Assembly: GCF_902686445.1 (NCBI RefSeq)
Contig: NC_062232.1
Coordinates: forward strand, 14,429,105 to 14,493,104
Direction of reading: 5' to 3'
DNA length: 64,000 nt
DNA from: Sciurus carolinensis
Taxonomy: Eukaryota > Chordata > Mammalia > Rodentia > Sciuridae
Shown one piece after another: positions 46,190 through 55,181 of the stretch (its first letter is position 1; every line of letters begins with the position of its first letter). The notes under the pieces are model-generated. The model did no database searches. It saw nothing but the letters and a program-made list of their open reading frames with translations, and was not told the origin of the DNA. The position numbers and the translations under genes are program-made.

Positions 46190-46540
46190 CTTACAGTGCT
46201 TTCCAGTAGAATAGAGCAATTGACTTTGAACTTGGCCATGTGATTTGCTTTGATCAAGGAAATGTTAGAGTAAGTGACATACTGAAGGCTTTCAATGTTC
46301 TAGATGTTTGGACAAATGTGTGCCCATTTGTCCTTCATGAGAAGAATATACCCTGCTCTCACAATGAGGAAATATGGGAGTAGATATGACTCAATCTACA
46401 ATTCAGAGGCAAGTTCTGCTGATTCAGGTCAAGCCCAGAAAAAGTATGACCAATCTGCAATGGTTTTTGTAGCTAACCATTGAAAATTGGGAGTTGCTTG
46501 TTCTAGAGAATTTGTGCTAATAGCTGACTAACATATCCAG
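46190..46540 (+). mobile_element. Ancient mammalian LTR-like repeat
   Basis: 'gagcaattgactttgaacttggccatgtgatttgctttgatcaaggaaatgttagagtaagtgac' is a block I recognise from a widespread old placental repeat with MaLR-like features. Its limits are uncertain. 46541-46960 is unassigned. Confidence 0.42.
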
Positions 46541-46989
46541 ATAAGCACTAGACCAACCAAGCAAAAGAACCCCTCCATATCTCCCCACACCATTTTTTTT
46601 CTTTTTAGCAGCTAAAATTCTAAACTTTTAAGTGTGCATGTCCTAATCCCAGATCTTCGTCTCTGCTCTGTCTTTCAGTTTGAGAGCTATCCAAATGAAA
46701 GAACTGTGGCAATCAATAGCACTAATGGATGGCCAACCTCAGTGTCAGCTATTTGCTGACTGCCAAGAGTATTTCTTTATCCCTTTGGGGGCAAACAGCC
46801 TTACTGAAGTTCATTTAACACAAAGACCAAAATACACATATAATAATTAGAAGCCATACTGAATGGTACTACTAAGGCCCATTGGTCATGAAGAACACAA
46901 ATTTTGTACTTAATTCACCATAAGATCAGGAAACCTTGGAAAAGGTTTGGGTAGGACAGTGACATGATGAATAGTGACATGTGGTTGAA

Positions 46990-47070
46990 GTACTCAGTAG
47001 AGGGATTGAAAAAGTGAGTTTTGGACTCAGAGAGACCTGGATACCTACCCAACACTTGTCATTTACCAGC
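46990..47070 (+). repeat. MIR SINE, left half, target of the provirus
   Basis: 'ttggactcagagagacctggatacctacccaacacttgtcatttaccagctagg' corresponds to the tRNA-related half of MIR. Its other half ('taatttagggatggcttctaaatacctcctgagtttcagtttcatctgtaaactaggg') lies at 55721-55865, on the far side of the provirus. The provirus therefore inserted within one MIR copy. Confidence 0.7.
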
Positions 47071-47074
47071 TAGG

Positions 47075-47610
47075 TGATACCGCTGTTTACCGGTGACGAG
47101 TCCTGCTTCCTCAGGTGTTGAAGTATAACGCCGGAGAAGCACGCCGAGGCAAATGTAGAGTGGAAAATGCAGCTTTATTAAAGAAAAGGAAAAGCAGACT
47201 TCTCCCGGGTGGAAGAAGGGGACCCAAAGGCGGAATCCGTGGGATGAGCAAATCTCGTTCTTTTTATGGGTTTCATTCTCCCATTCTTTCCCCTTATCTC
47301 TTCCCTTCCTGCCTGCGGGATTAGGCCTGGTTTTGAAATGTAAAAAGCGAAAAGCGGATGGGGCAGAGGGAGGGTCAAGGTGTCTCAGACAGGCAAGGGC
47401 CCAGGGGGCATTGATTAGCACCTTCTTGCCTGCAGTCTCTGGCAAGGGCAGGTGAATTTGGTTATCAATGGGTTCTGCAGGTCCTTGACATTCCATTCTC
47501 CCATTGCAGTCTCCAACTTCCAGAGGTAGATGACTTGATGGCCTCTATTTTCTTGATCTGACCTGATTTCCTGTTTCTACACTAACTGCCTGTCCCCAAT
47601 TCTGGCTTCA
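47075..47610 (-). repeat. Provirus 3' LTR
   Basis: 536 bases with TG...CA ends. It differs from the 5' LTR by one substitution (T against C near 47568) and one extra T in the T run at 47261-47265. A TATA-like CATAAAAAG (minus) is at about 47260-47268 and AATAAA (minus) at 47174-47179. The AATAAA in this copy would end the viral transcript. The plus and minus frames inside it are not genes. Confidence 0.97.
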
Positions 47611-47623
47611 TTCCCCCCTAATC
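47611..47623 (-). promoter_or_regulatory. Polypurine tract
   Basis: Read on the minus strand, GATTAGGGGGGAA directly precedes the TG of the 3' LTR. A purine run at this place is the primer for plus-strand viral DNA synthesis. Confidence 0.9.
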
Positions 47624-47721
47624 TTAGGAACTCCATGCTGCTGGGGAAGGGGGTCGATGACCGCTCTGACTTCTTCGAGCTGAAAGTGGACGGCGAGGGG
47701 CAAGCAGCTTGGAGTTCCTTT

Positions 47722-47997
47722 TTATAAATCGGGTCGATCGAGGGGTCCATGGTAAAAGTCTGGTTGAAGAGTGATAGGTTGGAGGGTCATTTGAGAGATG
47801 GGTGGTCTATAAGAGAAACAAGAAGTTATGAGTACCGGGATAAGATTAATGCAACAGTAAATGCCACAACATAGGAACACACCAATGAGTATGATGATGA
47901 TTATAGAGACTAATAATGTTTTCCACCAGGAGGTACCAGAGAACCAGGAACTAAGAATTTGTTCCCATGATGAGTCTGGAGAGGACATGGCCTCTGA
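47722..47997 (-). pseudogene. env, membrane-anchor part (out of frame)
   Basis: This frame carries the C-terminal part of the transmembrane subunit. It contains 'SWEQILSSWFSG', a tryptophan pair, a strongly hydrophobic span of about 20 residues rich in isoleucine ('TLLVSIIIIILIGVFLCC'), a cysteine cluster 'CCGIYCC' that could be palmitoylated, and a cytoplasmic tail of about 35 residues ending at the stop at 47722. It is in a different phase from the upstream env frame. The methionine at 47988 is internal and not a natural start. No signal peptide precedes it, so it is unlikely to be made from this copy. Confidence 0.85.
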
Positions 47998-49136
47998 GAA
48001 TGTAAATCTTTAAGGATGTTAGTTACATTGTTAGAGTCTTCAGGGATGTAAACACAGCATTCAGTTCTAACAATAGCACAAGTACTGCCTTGGGCTGCAG
48101 TGAGGATGTCTAAAGCCATCCGGTTTTGTAAGACAGCTTTCCTCATGAGTGTCACTTCTGTATTAAGGAGAGAAATGCTTTCTCCAACATCATGGAGGGC
48201 GGTTTGGGTATAATTGTTTAGGGTCTCCACATGCCACATTACACTTTCTAAACCAATTTGTGGGATAAACATTGAAGCTAAATGATCATACCAACGAAAA
48301 ACAGATCGTCCCCATCTATGTTTGAGATTGGGGAGATTTGCTGGCTGTTCTATACTTGGGGTCCATCTCCCTTGCATCCAGGGGTACCCAATAGTACATC
48401 TTCCTATCCAGCCTGGGGGAAACCAGGGCCATAAGTTAGTTCCACATATCCATTGTGTCCCATTGGGTGCTGGCCAGCTAATTTCAGGCCTAGAGAGCCA
48501 ATTAGTTCCAAACCAATCATTGGCTTGTAAAATTACAATTTGTTGGCATTGTGACTCTGGGGTCCATCCTAATTCTCGAGTACTATTAGGCCATATATCA
48601 TAAGTATGGTTATGTTGTTCCCAACAGATTGGGGCCTTTTGGTTTAGATGCCCAATGGTGGGTGTAAGCCATAAATTTCCATCCCAAACCTGATAATAAC
48701 CGTCTTTGTATCTGTGACATATTGGTGGCGGTGGTGGAGAGTTAGAAGTGAATGGGCCCGCATGTGACTTAACAGCCGTAGAAATGTGAACATTGGTCTG
48801 CTCTAAAGTGAAAGCCTTTTTATGACCTGGTAGTGATAGAGTTTCATTGATAGGCCATAAGCTAACATTGGCACGAGTAGCAGTTTGTAAGGAGGATTTT
48901 TCCTTCTTTTGTTCTAATATTAAGGACTGTAAATTTGTCCAGTCATTTCCCTGTAAAGGAGATACCCACCAAGGTAGTCCAGAGGTGCTGGAAAGGGGTA
49001 ATAGTCCACATATCCAGCAATTATCTTTTTGTAATTTAGTGGCATATTGCTGGGCCCAATTTAGGAAAGAATTAGTTTCAGTGGATCTGCCTACAATAAT
49101 AAAGAAAGAGAGGAGGAAAAGTTTACATATCACCAT
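47910..49136 (-). pseudogene. env: env, surface and ectodomain part, frameshifted
   Basis: An open frame of 408 codons. It starts with a hydrophobic leader (residues 3-16), has the CXXC motif CWIC at 40-43, at least seven N-glycosylation sequons, a tryptophan-rich surface subunit, the immunosuppressive-type segment 'LQNRMALDILTAAQG', and CX6CC at 353-361. After about residue 381 (near 47992-48000) the frame shifts, adds 27 unrelated residues and stops at 47910, before the membrane anchor. The predicted product is therefore a soluble ectodomain. I see no RX(K/R)R furin site between surface and transmembrane parts and no clear fusion peptide after 'LKHRWGRSVFRWYD'. It overlaps the end of pol by 14 bases. 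Captured envelopes are known in the squirrel clade (syncytin-Mar1), but I cannot say how this one is related. Confidence 0.9.
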
Positions 49137-50750
49137 TGTCTCTGCGGAAGAGATATTTTAGGTCCTCTATCGGAGTGCAGGAGTATCGCTCCTCAGTTCC
49201 TTGGGAGGAAGTTTCTTTGGGAGTCGACTCAGGATGACAGGCTTTAACTCGAGAGTGGTGAATCCAGTTCTCTTGTCCCAGCACTTTTACTGCAGAGGGG
49301 GTAGATAAGATTACAGGAAAAGGTCCTTTCCAAATAGGGTCTAAATTTGGAGAACTTGAAGGTATGGTTTTTATCATGACTAGATCTCCAGGCTCATACA
49401 GAGGTGGAGAAGTGATTGGCTCAGATGCAGGGTATTTACAGATCTCAGTTTGAAATTTGGCCAACTTTGTGATATGAGCCACTAAATCTGCAGTTTCCTG
49501 ATCTTTAAGGATATCATTTCTTAGGAATGGTCTTCCATATAGGAGCTCAAATGGGCTGAGCCCTAATGTTTTGGGGGTATTCCTGATTCTGAGTAGGGCT
49601 AGAGGAAGCATTTTAGGCCATGGGTAGTGAGTTTCTTGAGTGAGTTTTCTTAGGTGCCTTTTTAGGATGTCATTAGTTTTTTCTACCTTTCCTGAGGACT
49701 GGGGCCTCCATGCACAATGGAGATGGTACTTTATGCCTAAGGCTTTGGATATTCCCTGAGTGACAGCAGCCTTGAAAGCAGCTCCATTATCACTTTGGAG
49801 GCTGCGGGGCAGACCAAATCGAGGAATTATTTCCTGTAATAAGGCTTTGACTACTTCTCCTGCCTGTTCAGTTCTGGAGGGATAGGCCTCAGTCCACCCT
49901 GTAAATGTATCTACCATAACCAATAAATATTGAAATCCATTACTTTTTGGCATGTGAGTAAAATCAAGTTGCCAGTCTTCTCCAGGGAATTGTCCTGTTC
50001 TTTGTAGCCTTGGGGGCTTTTTGGTAGAGTTAAGGGGGTTATTCCTTTGGCACGTTTCACAGGCTTTGACTATTTGTTGGATTGTTTTTGAAATATGCTT
50101 CCCTTCAAATATCTCTTGAGTTAATTTGAGAGTGTTTTCTTCTCCCAGATGGAAGGATTGATGTAGGGTGTGTAAAATCTTCCACTGGGAGTTAGCAGGT
50201 AAGTAGAGTTTGTTATCTTCCATTTGAATCCACCCAGAGGGCAAGAGGTTACCTCCTCTAGATAAAGCCTGCTGTGTTTCCTCCTGGGTGTATTGGGGCC
50301 TTATCTCTGGGGGAGGGCCTGTCCATATCAAAGGGGCTGAAGTCGCTATTTGTTGCAAAGTTCCCTTAGCAGCCTCTTTGGCTTGCTGATCTGCTCGTCT
50401 ATTGCCTTCTGCTATTTCATCTATTCCTTTTTGATGTCCAGGGCAGTGGATTACTGCTACCTCTTTGGGTAAATGGACAGCTTCTAATAGTTTTAAGATC
50501 TGTTTATAGTTTTTTATAGCTGTTCCTTCAGTTGTTTGAAATCCTCTTTCTTTCCAAATTGCTGCATGTGCATGCAGGATTAGGTAGGCATATTTAGAGT
50601 CAGTATAAATATTAATTCTCTGTTGTTTCCCTAGTTCCAGGGCTCTTGTTAGGGCTATTAATTCTGCAAGTTGTGCGCTTGTGCCTGGGGGCAAAGATTG
50701 CGCTTCTAAAGTGTCATGTAAAGTCACCACAGCATATCCAGCTTTGCGTT
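49123..50750 (-). pseudogene. pol: pol, RNase H C-terminal part and integrase
   Basis: An open frame of 535 codons from 50730, continuing upstream in phase to the frameshift near 50740-50755. It starts within RNase H (E in 'AELIALTRAL', D44 in 'YTDSKYAY'). Integrase has the zinc-binding H190, H194, C224, C227, and the catalytic triad D256 ('LDFTHM'), D314 ('SDNGAAF') and E350 ('GKVEKTND') with 35 residues between the last two, as in retroviruses. The C-terminal GPF-type motif 'IWKGPFPVIL' is present. Integrase itself looks undamaged. The product would normally be cut from Gag-Pol by the viral protease. The internal methionine at 50730 is not a natural start. Confidence 0.93.
49137..49156 (-). 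promoter_or_regulatory. Candidate env splice acceptor
   Basis: On the minus strand, ATCTCTTCCGCAG ends at 49142, five bases before the env ATG (49136-49134). The short pyrimidine run plus CAG suits a 3' splice site, and a splice here from the donor at 55149 would place env as the first start codon in the subgenomic RNA. Confidence 0.6.
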
Positions 50751-52622
50751 CTCCTGTTCCACAAAGGAACTTCCATCAGTGAACATGGTGAGGTCTGGAT
50801 TAGACAGGGGAAGGTTTTGAAGGTCTTCTCGGGCTGAGTAATTCATGGCTAGGACCTGTTGGCAGTCATGTTCAGGACTTTCCTCTAATGTTTCTGGTAG
50901 GAAAGTAGCTGGATTTAAAGTCGAACAAGTCCTTATTTGAGTTATGGGTCCTTCCAGAAGTAAAGCCTGATATTTTAGAAGGCGACTATCTGAAAGCCAT
51001 AGTCCTCCTTTTGAGTTTAAAATTCCTGAGAGATCATGGGAAGTGTAGACAATAAGTTCTCTTCCCAGGGTGATTTTGATTGCCTCAGGGACTAGTAGAG
51101 CTACAGCTGCAATTACTCGTAAACAGTGGGGCCATCCCCGAGATACCATATCAAGTTCCTTGCTGAGATAGGCTACTGGTTGTTGAATAGGCCCATTCTT
51201 TTGGGTTACCACTCCTAGGGCTATTCCTCCTCTTTCAGTGACAAACAGGTTAAATTTCTCTTCAGTAGGTAAACTAAGAGCAGGGGCTTGGAGTAAGGCC
51301 CTTTTTAATGTCTCAAAGGCTTTAATATGTTCTGGTTCCCATATTAGGTTGGTTGTTCCTTGTTGCAAAGTTTCTTTTATAAGACTGTAAAGAGGCTTAG
51401 CTAATTCTCCATACCCAGGAATCCAAAGTCTGCAGTATCCAGTTATTCCTAGGAAGCCTCTGAGTTGCCTTAGGGTCTGAGGCAGAGGATATTGTCCTAT
51501 GGGAGCTATTCTTTCCTGTCCTAATTTGCGGACTTCTTGGGATAGTTGTAATCCTAAATATTGGACCTGTTGCTGACATAATTGAGCTTTCTTTTTTGAG
51601 ACTTTATAACCCTGATTGGCTAAGAAGTTTAAGAGTTCTGTAGTAGCTTTTTGACATTCCTCCTGGGTGGAGGCGCATAACAGGATGTCATCCACATATT
51701 GGAGAACAATTGCAGTTGTCTTATCTTTGAATTCTGCTAAGTCCTTAGCTAGAGTTTGTCCAAATAGGTGGGGGCTATCTCTAAATCCTTGGGGGAGTAC
51801 TGACCAGGTTAGTTGAGATCCACTATCTGGTTCCTCAAAGGCAAACAGATACTGAGACTGAGAATCCAGAGGTATGCAAAAGAAGGCATCTTTTAAATCT
51901 AACACAGTAAACCAAGCGGCAGTTGCTGGAATCTCAGATAGCAGAGTATATGGATTAGGAACTACTGGGTGGAGGGGAACAACTGCTTCATTAATTATTC
52001 TGAGGTCTTGGACTAAACGCCATTCCCCATTTGATTTTTGAACTCCCAAAATTGGTGTATTGCATGGGCTGTTACAAGGTACTAAAAGTTTCTGCTGTTT
52101 GAGGTTCTGGATGATTTTTAATAAGCCCTTTTTTGCTTCTGGGCGTAGCGGGTATTGTCTCTGATGTGGAAAGACAGAGGGATCCTTTAAGACTATTTTA
52201 ACTGGGATTGCTCTTTTTGCCCGTCCAATCTTGCCTTCAGTGGCCCATACCTCAGGGTTTATATCACATTCTAGTAGAGGTAAACATAATGATCCTTGTG
52301 GTCCCAAATTCATTGTAATGGAAGTCTGAAGTTTTGAAAGTAAATCCCTTCCCAATAGAGGGGTAGGGCATTCTGGCACTATCAGGAATGCATGAGAAAA
52401 CATCATCCCATCCCACTCACAGCTCAGTGGGGGAGTAAACTTTCTGGTAATAGGCCGTCCAGACACCCCTTGCACCGTTATAGTAATAGAGGAGAGAGGT
52501 CCAGGATAAGAGGTGAGCACTGAAAAACTAGCGCCAGTATCTAAGAGGAAGTTGACCTCTTGACTCCCTACGGAGAAGCATACCCGGGGCTCATGCGTAG
52601 TGATAGGAGTTACGGGAGCCAT
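50724..52622 (-). pseudogene. pol: pol, protease, reverse transcriptase and RNase H N-terminal part
   Basis: 632 codons in the same phase as gag. The protease active site 'LLDTGASFSVL' is at about 26-36. Reverse transcriptase has 'LDLKDAFF' (catalytic D242), 'LPQGFRDSPHLF' and the YVDD box at 309-312. RNase H starts with the 'FTDGSS' block (D616). Then a 1-base-type frameshift near 50740-50755 puts the rest of RNase H and integrase in another phase; this frame stops at 50724. All reverse-transcriptase landmarks are intact. Expression is expected only as Gag-Pol through suppression of the UGA at 52644-52646. Confidence 0.93.
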
Positions 52623-52646
52623 TAGAATTGGCCCCGGGCCCCGTCA
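52615..52646 (-). promoter_or_regulatory. gag-pol UGA stop with readthrough context
   Basis: The gag stop is UGA followed directly by CGGGGCCCGGGGCC and, in the same phase, by seven sense codons and the first Met of the pro-pol frame. The C after the stop weakens termination in known readthrough contexts. The following GC-rich block contains GGGGCCC and GGGGCC and could form a stem. Gammaretroviruses use stop suppression for Gag-Pol, most familiarly at UAG. Confidence 0.75.
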
Positions 52647-54086
52647 GGCCTGTGTGGAAGAGTCTGGCCTCAAGGACCTACGCCCCTGAGGACAGTCACT
52701 TTTCCAATGGTTGCCTTGACACTTGGGGCAGGGCTTTGGTGGTGGCCGTTTGGCTTGGGGACATTCCTGTCTGAAATGTCCCTCCTTTCCACAACGGAAA
52801 CAAATCCCTTTTGTGGCCTGAGGTACATTCCGTTTTCTTTCTTCATCACCCGGGAAGCTAACTCCTCTTAGGGCTAAGACCAGCGCTTCAGTTTTTCTTC
52901 TGTCTCTACACTCTTTTTCCTTCTTTTCCTCTAAATCTCGATTATAAAAAACGGAAGTTGCAAGTCGGAGGATATCATCTAAGGATTGATCAGGGCCATA
53001 TGCCAATTTTTGTAATTTCCTCCGAATGTCTGGGGCCGACTGAATGATAAATTTGTCCTTTAAAAGTAAATGGCCCTCTGTGGATTCAGGATCCACGGTG
53101 GTGTGTTTTCTCATTGCCTCCCTGAGTTTCTCCATGAAAATAGCCGGGCTTTCTTCGGGACCTTGTGTAATTTCAGAAACCTTAGAATAGTTAATAGGCT
53201 TCTGTTTGATTCTCCTAAGGGCCTCAAGGACTAACATCTGGAAGTGTCTGATCTTCCAAGCATCCTGTTCATCGTTTGGGTCCCAGTCGGGGTCATTTCT
53301 TGGAACTGCCTGTGCTCCCGATGGATAGTTGGGTTTAGATCTAGTTTGGGCTCCTGGGGCATGAGCAAGGTGTAGGTCATCCCCAAATTGTTCAGCTGCT
53401 TTCAGGGTGGCTTCCTTCTCATTGGAGGTTAAAGTCTGGTTAAGTAAGAGGATAATATCTTTCCAGGTAAGGTCAAACACCTGGCATAGGTTTTGAAACA
53501 CCTCAATATATTTATCTGGATCTTCTGAAAATTTCCCTAGGTCTGTTTTTATCTGTCTTAGGTCTTGGAGGGAGAAGGGGTTGTATACTTTAATTGGTCC
53601 AAATTCTCCTCCCGGCATCTCCTGGAGAGGTAGTACATTTGATCTGTCCATTGGGGCAGATGGAGAAGGACCAGGGTATGGAGGACAGGAGGCCTGCTGA
53701 TGGACTTTAGCAGAAAATTCCTTTCCCTCAGTAGGTGACTCTTTAAGGCTTTCTTCCTTTAGAGTAGTGGTTCTGGCTGAATCTATTTTACATTGTTGGC
53801 ATAATTTGGGGTCTTCCCTTAGAATAAAGAAGATCTGAACATAAGGTACCTCACACCATTTTCCTTCCCTTTTGCAAAATCTATCAAGCTGTAAAATGGT
53901 ATTAAAATTTGTACTTCCCTCTGGCGGCCAAGATTCTCCATCAGAGAGTTTGTATTGAGGCCAGGCCTGGTGGCAGAAGAAAATGAGGCGCTTTTTCTCG
54001 AGTGTCTGTGGGTCAAATTTGTCCCAGTTTTTCAGTATGCAGGCTAGTGGTGAACCTGGCAATACTGTTGAGAGTGAAGCTCCCAT
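52644..54086 (-). CDS. gag: Gag polyprotein, intact
   Basis: 480 codons with no break. The start MGAS supplies Gly2 for N-myristoylation of the matrix protein. The late-domain motif PSAP is at 142-145, in a proline-rich segment ('CPPYPGPSPSAP'). Capsid follows, with a major homology region around 308-330 ('QGPEESPAIFMEKLREAM'). Nucleocapsid has two zinc knuckles: C429-C432-H437-C442 is canonical CX2CX4HX4C; C453-C456-H460-C465 has only three residues before the histidine. Two knuckles are typical of several class I ERV lineages and differ from the single knuckle of murine leukaemia virus. The start is chosen by the myristoylation signal. Gag alone could in principle be made and form particles. 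Confidence 0.95.
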   Translation of the reverse strand: MGASLSTVLPGSPLACILKNWDKFDPQTLEKKRLIFFCHQAWPQYKLSDGESWPPEGSTNFNTILQLDRFCKREGKWCEVPYVQIFFILREDPKLCQQCKIDSARTTTLKEESLKESPTEGKEFSAKVHQQASCPPYPGPSPSAPMDRSNVLPLQEMPGGEFGPIKVYNPFSLQDLRQIKTDLGKFSEDPDKYIEVFQNLCQVFDLTWKDIILLLNQTLTSNEKEATLKAAEQFGDDLHLAHAPGAQTRSKPNYPSGAQAVPRNDPDWDPNDEQDAWKIRHFQMLVLEALRRIKQKPINYSKVSEITQGPEESPAIFMEKLREAMRKHTTVDPESTEGHLLLKDKFIIQSAPDIRRKLQKLAYGPDQSLDDILRLATSVFYNRDLEEKKEKECRDRRKTEALVLALRGVSFPGDEERKRNVPQATKGICFRCGKEGHFRQECPQAKRPPPKPCPKCQGNHWKSDCPQGRRSLRPDSSTQA

Positions 54087-55143
54087 CTAAGTGGAAGAAA
54101 AGAAAAATAGACCTCAGGCGCCCGCGCCAGAGACTATGTGCAGGGACGTCTCCCTAAGTTTGAGCTTCAATCCGGTCCAGAAAACCCGTCTCTCACTACC
54201 TGGCTTTGCCAAAGTATTTCTGGCCTCCTTTGGCAAAGTGCTGGGGCTCTAGTTTGCCCTGTGCTAGAGACCCTTGGAGGATTCAGACTTAAGGGCATTA
54301 CTGCTTTCCTCCCTGCCACTATAAATTCCTACAACAAAAGAAGAATTGTACATCTTCTTGCCTATTTTGTAGACTAAAGGGATCTCCAAAGGGTGAGGGG
54401 GACACCTATTGATTGTTAGACATATAATACCCTGTTCTCTGAGGGATTCAAGGGAGGGGTTGAATTAAAGTATACATCCTCCTTGCAGCTTAGAACACAC
54501 TGAGCACCTTTAAGCACAGGAAAACTTTAAACAAACTAACAAAGGCTAAATATGCAAACAAAGATAACCTGAGTACTTTCCTATTGATTTTCCTATGATC
54601 CTACTATCTGAATGTTTAATGTCTGATCGGCGAGCGAAGGGAAAACATCCAGGAGGGAATGGATGTGTGCGGTGTGCTGCGCGGCCCATACGGAGGCAAA
54701 TGTAATTGGCGCTTTCCCTCGGTGCCATTTGTCTACTGATCACCTTGGATACCCCTTAGGGCGGTCGGGAGGGGGAGTCCAGAGAAGGAACCTTTGGGAT
54801 CCACCCGAGAGTAGCCCGGGCCGAGAACCCCGCAGTTGCTCCAACCTTTCCTCCGCCTCCACGCATCCTGGGCAGATCAGGACTAGGGACACTGTGTACT
54901 CACGGCAATTGCGCTCCGGGCCTGGACAGAAAAGTAGGAAACGGCTTCAGCAGAGCCCCAACGTGCCTGCAGAGCAGGGGATTGGAAACTTGCCTGAGCC
55001 GAGAAACCTCTCACCCGAGTCTTAAGAATGGCGGCTGCACTAGTTGCATTTAAGTAGCCGACGGGTGCCCATTTTGCCCTCCAGAAAGAAAGAGACAGAA
55101 AGATGCACCTCGGACAGATTGGGGTGCGTGAAGAGAAAAGCTC
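54087..55143 (-). other. Provirus leader (5' UTR, packaging region)
   Basis: About 1.06 kb between the splice donor and the gag ATG. No long minus-strand frame in phase with gag was noticed, so a glyco-Gag-like extension is not supported. The GC-rich part at 54740-55020 may hold RNA structure used for dimerisation or packaging. Plus-strand frames (54138-54377, 54663-55025) are antisense shadows. Confidence 0.7.
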
Positions 55144-55152
55144 ACTTACCTC
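55144..55152 (-). promoter_or_regulatory. Splice donor next to the PBS
   Basis: GAG|GTAAGT on the minus strand is a perfect match to the 5' splice-site consensus. It lies 8 bases from the PBS. It is the obvious donor for the spliced env RNA. Confidence 0.85.
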
Positions 55153-55159
55153 GGCGTAG

Positions 55160-55177
55160 ATCTCGGTGGAACCTCCA
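55160..55177 (-). promoter_or_regulatory. Primer-binding site for tRNA-Gln
   Basis: On the minus strand TGGAGGTTCCACCGAGAT, four bases (GATT) after the 5' LTR. All 18 bases are complementary to the 3' end of mammalian tRNA-Gln (ATCTCGGTGGAACCTCCA including CCA). Most class I viruses use tRNA-Pro or other tRNAs; glutamine priming is a less common class. Confidence 0.93.
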
Positions 55178-55181
55178 AATC

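Noticed and set aside
47722..47988. A separate small membrane protein gene
   Set aside because: It is the out-of-frame anchor of env; there is no own promoter and the methionine is internal.
48322..50837. Plus-strand open frames opposite env and pol
   Set aside because: Shadows of real minus-strand retroviral frames.
54138..55025. Plus-strand open frames opposite the provirus leader
   Set aside because: They are antisense to the viral RNA, with no family resemblance and no sign of a promoter.
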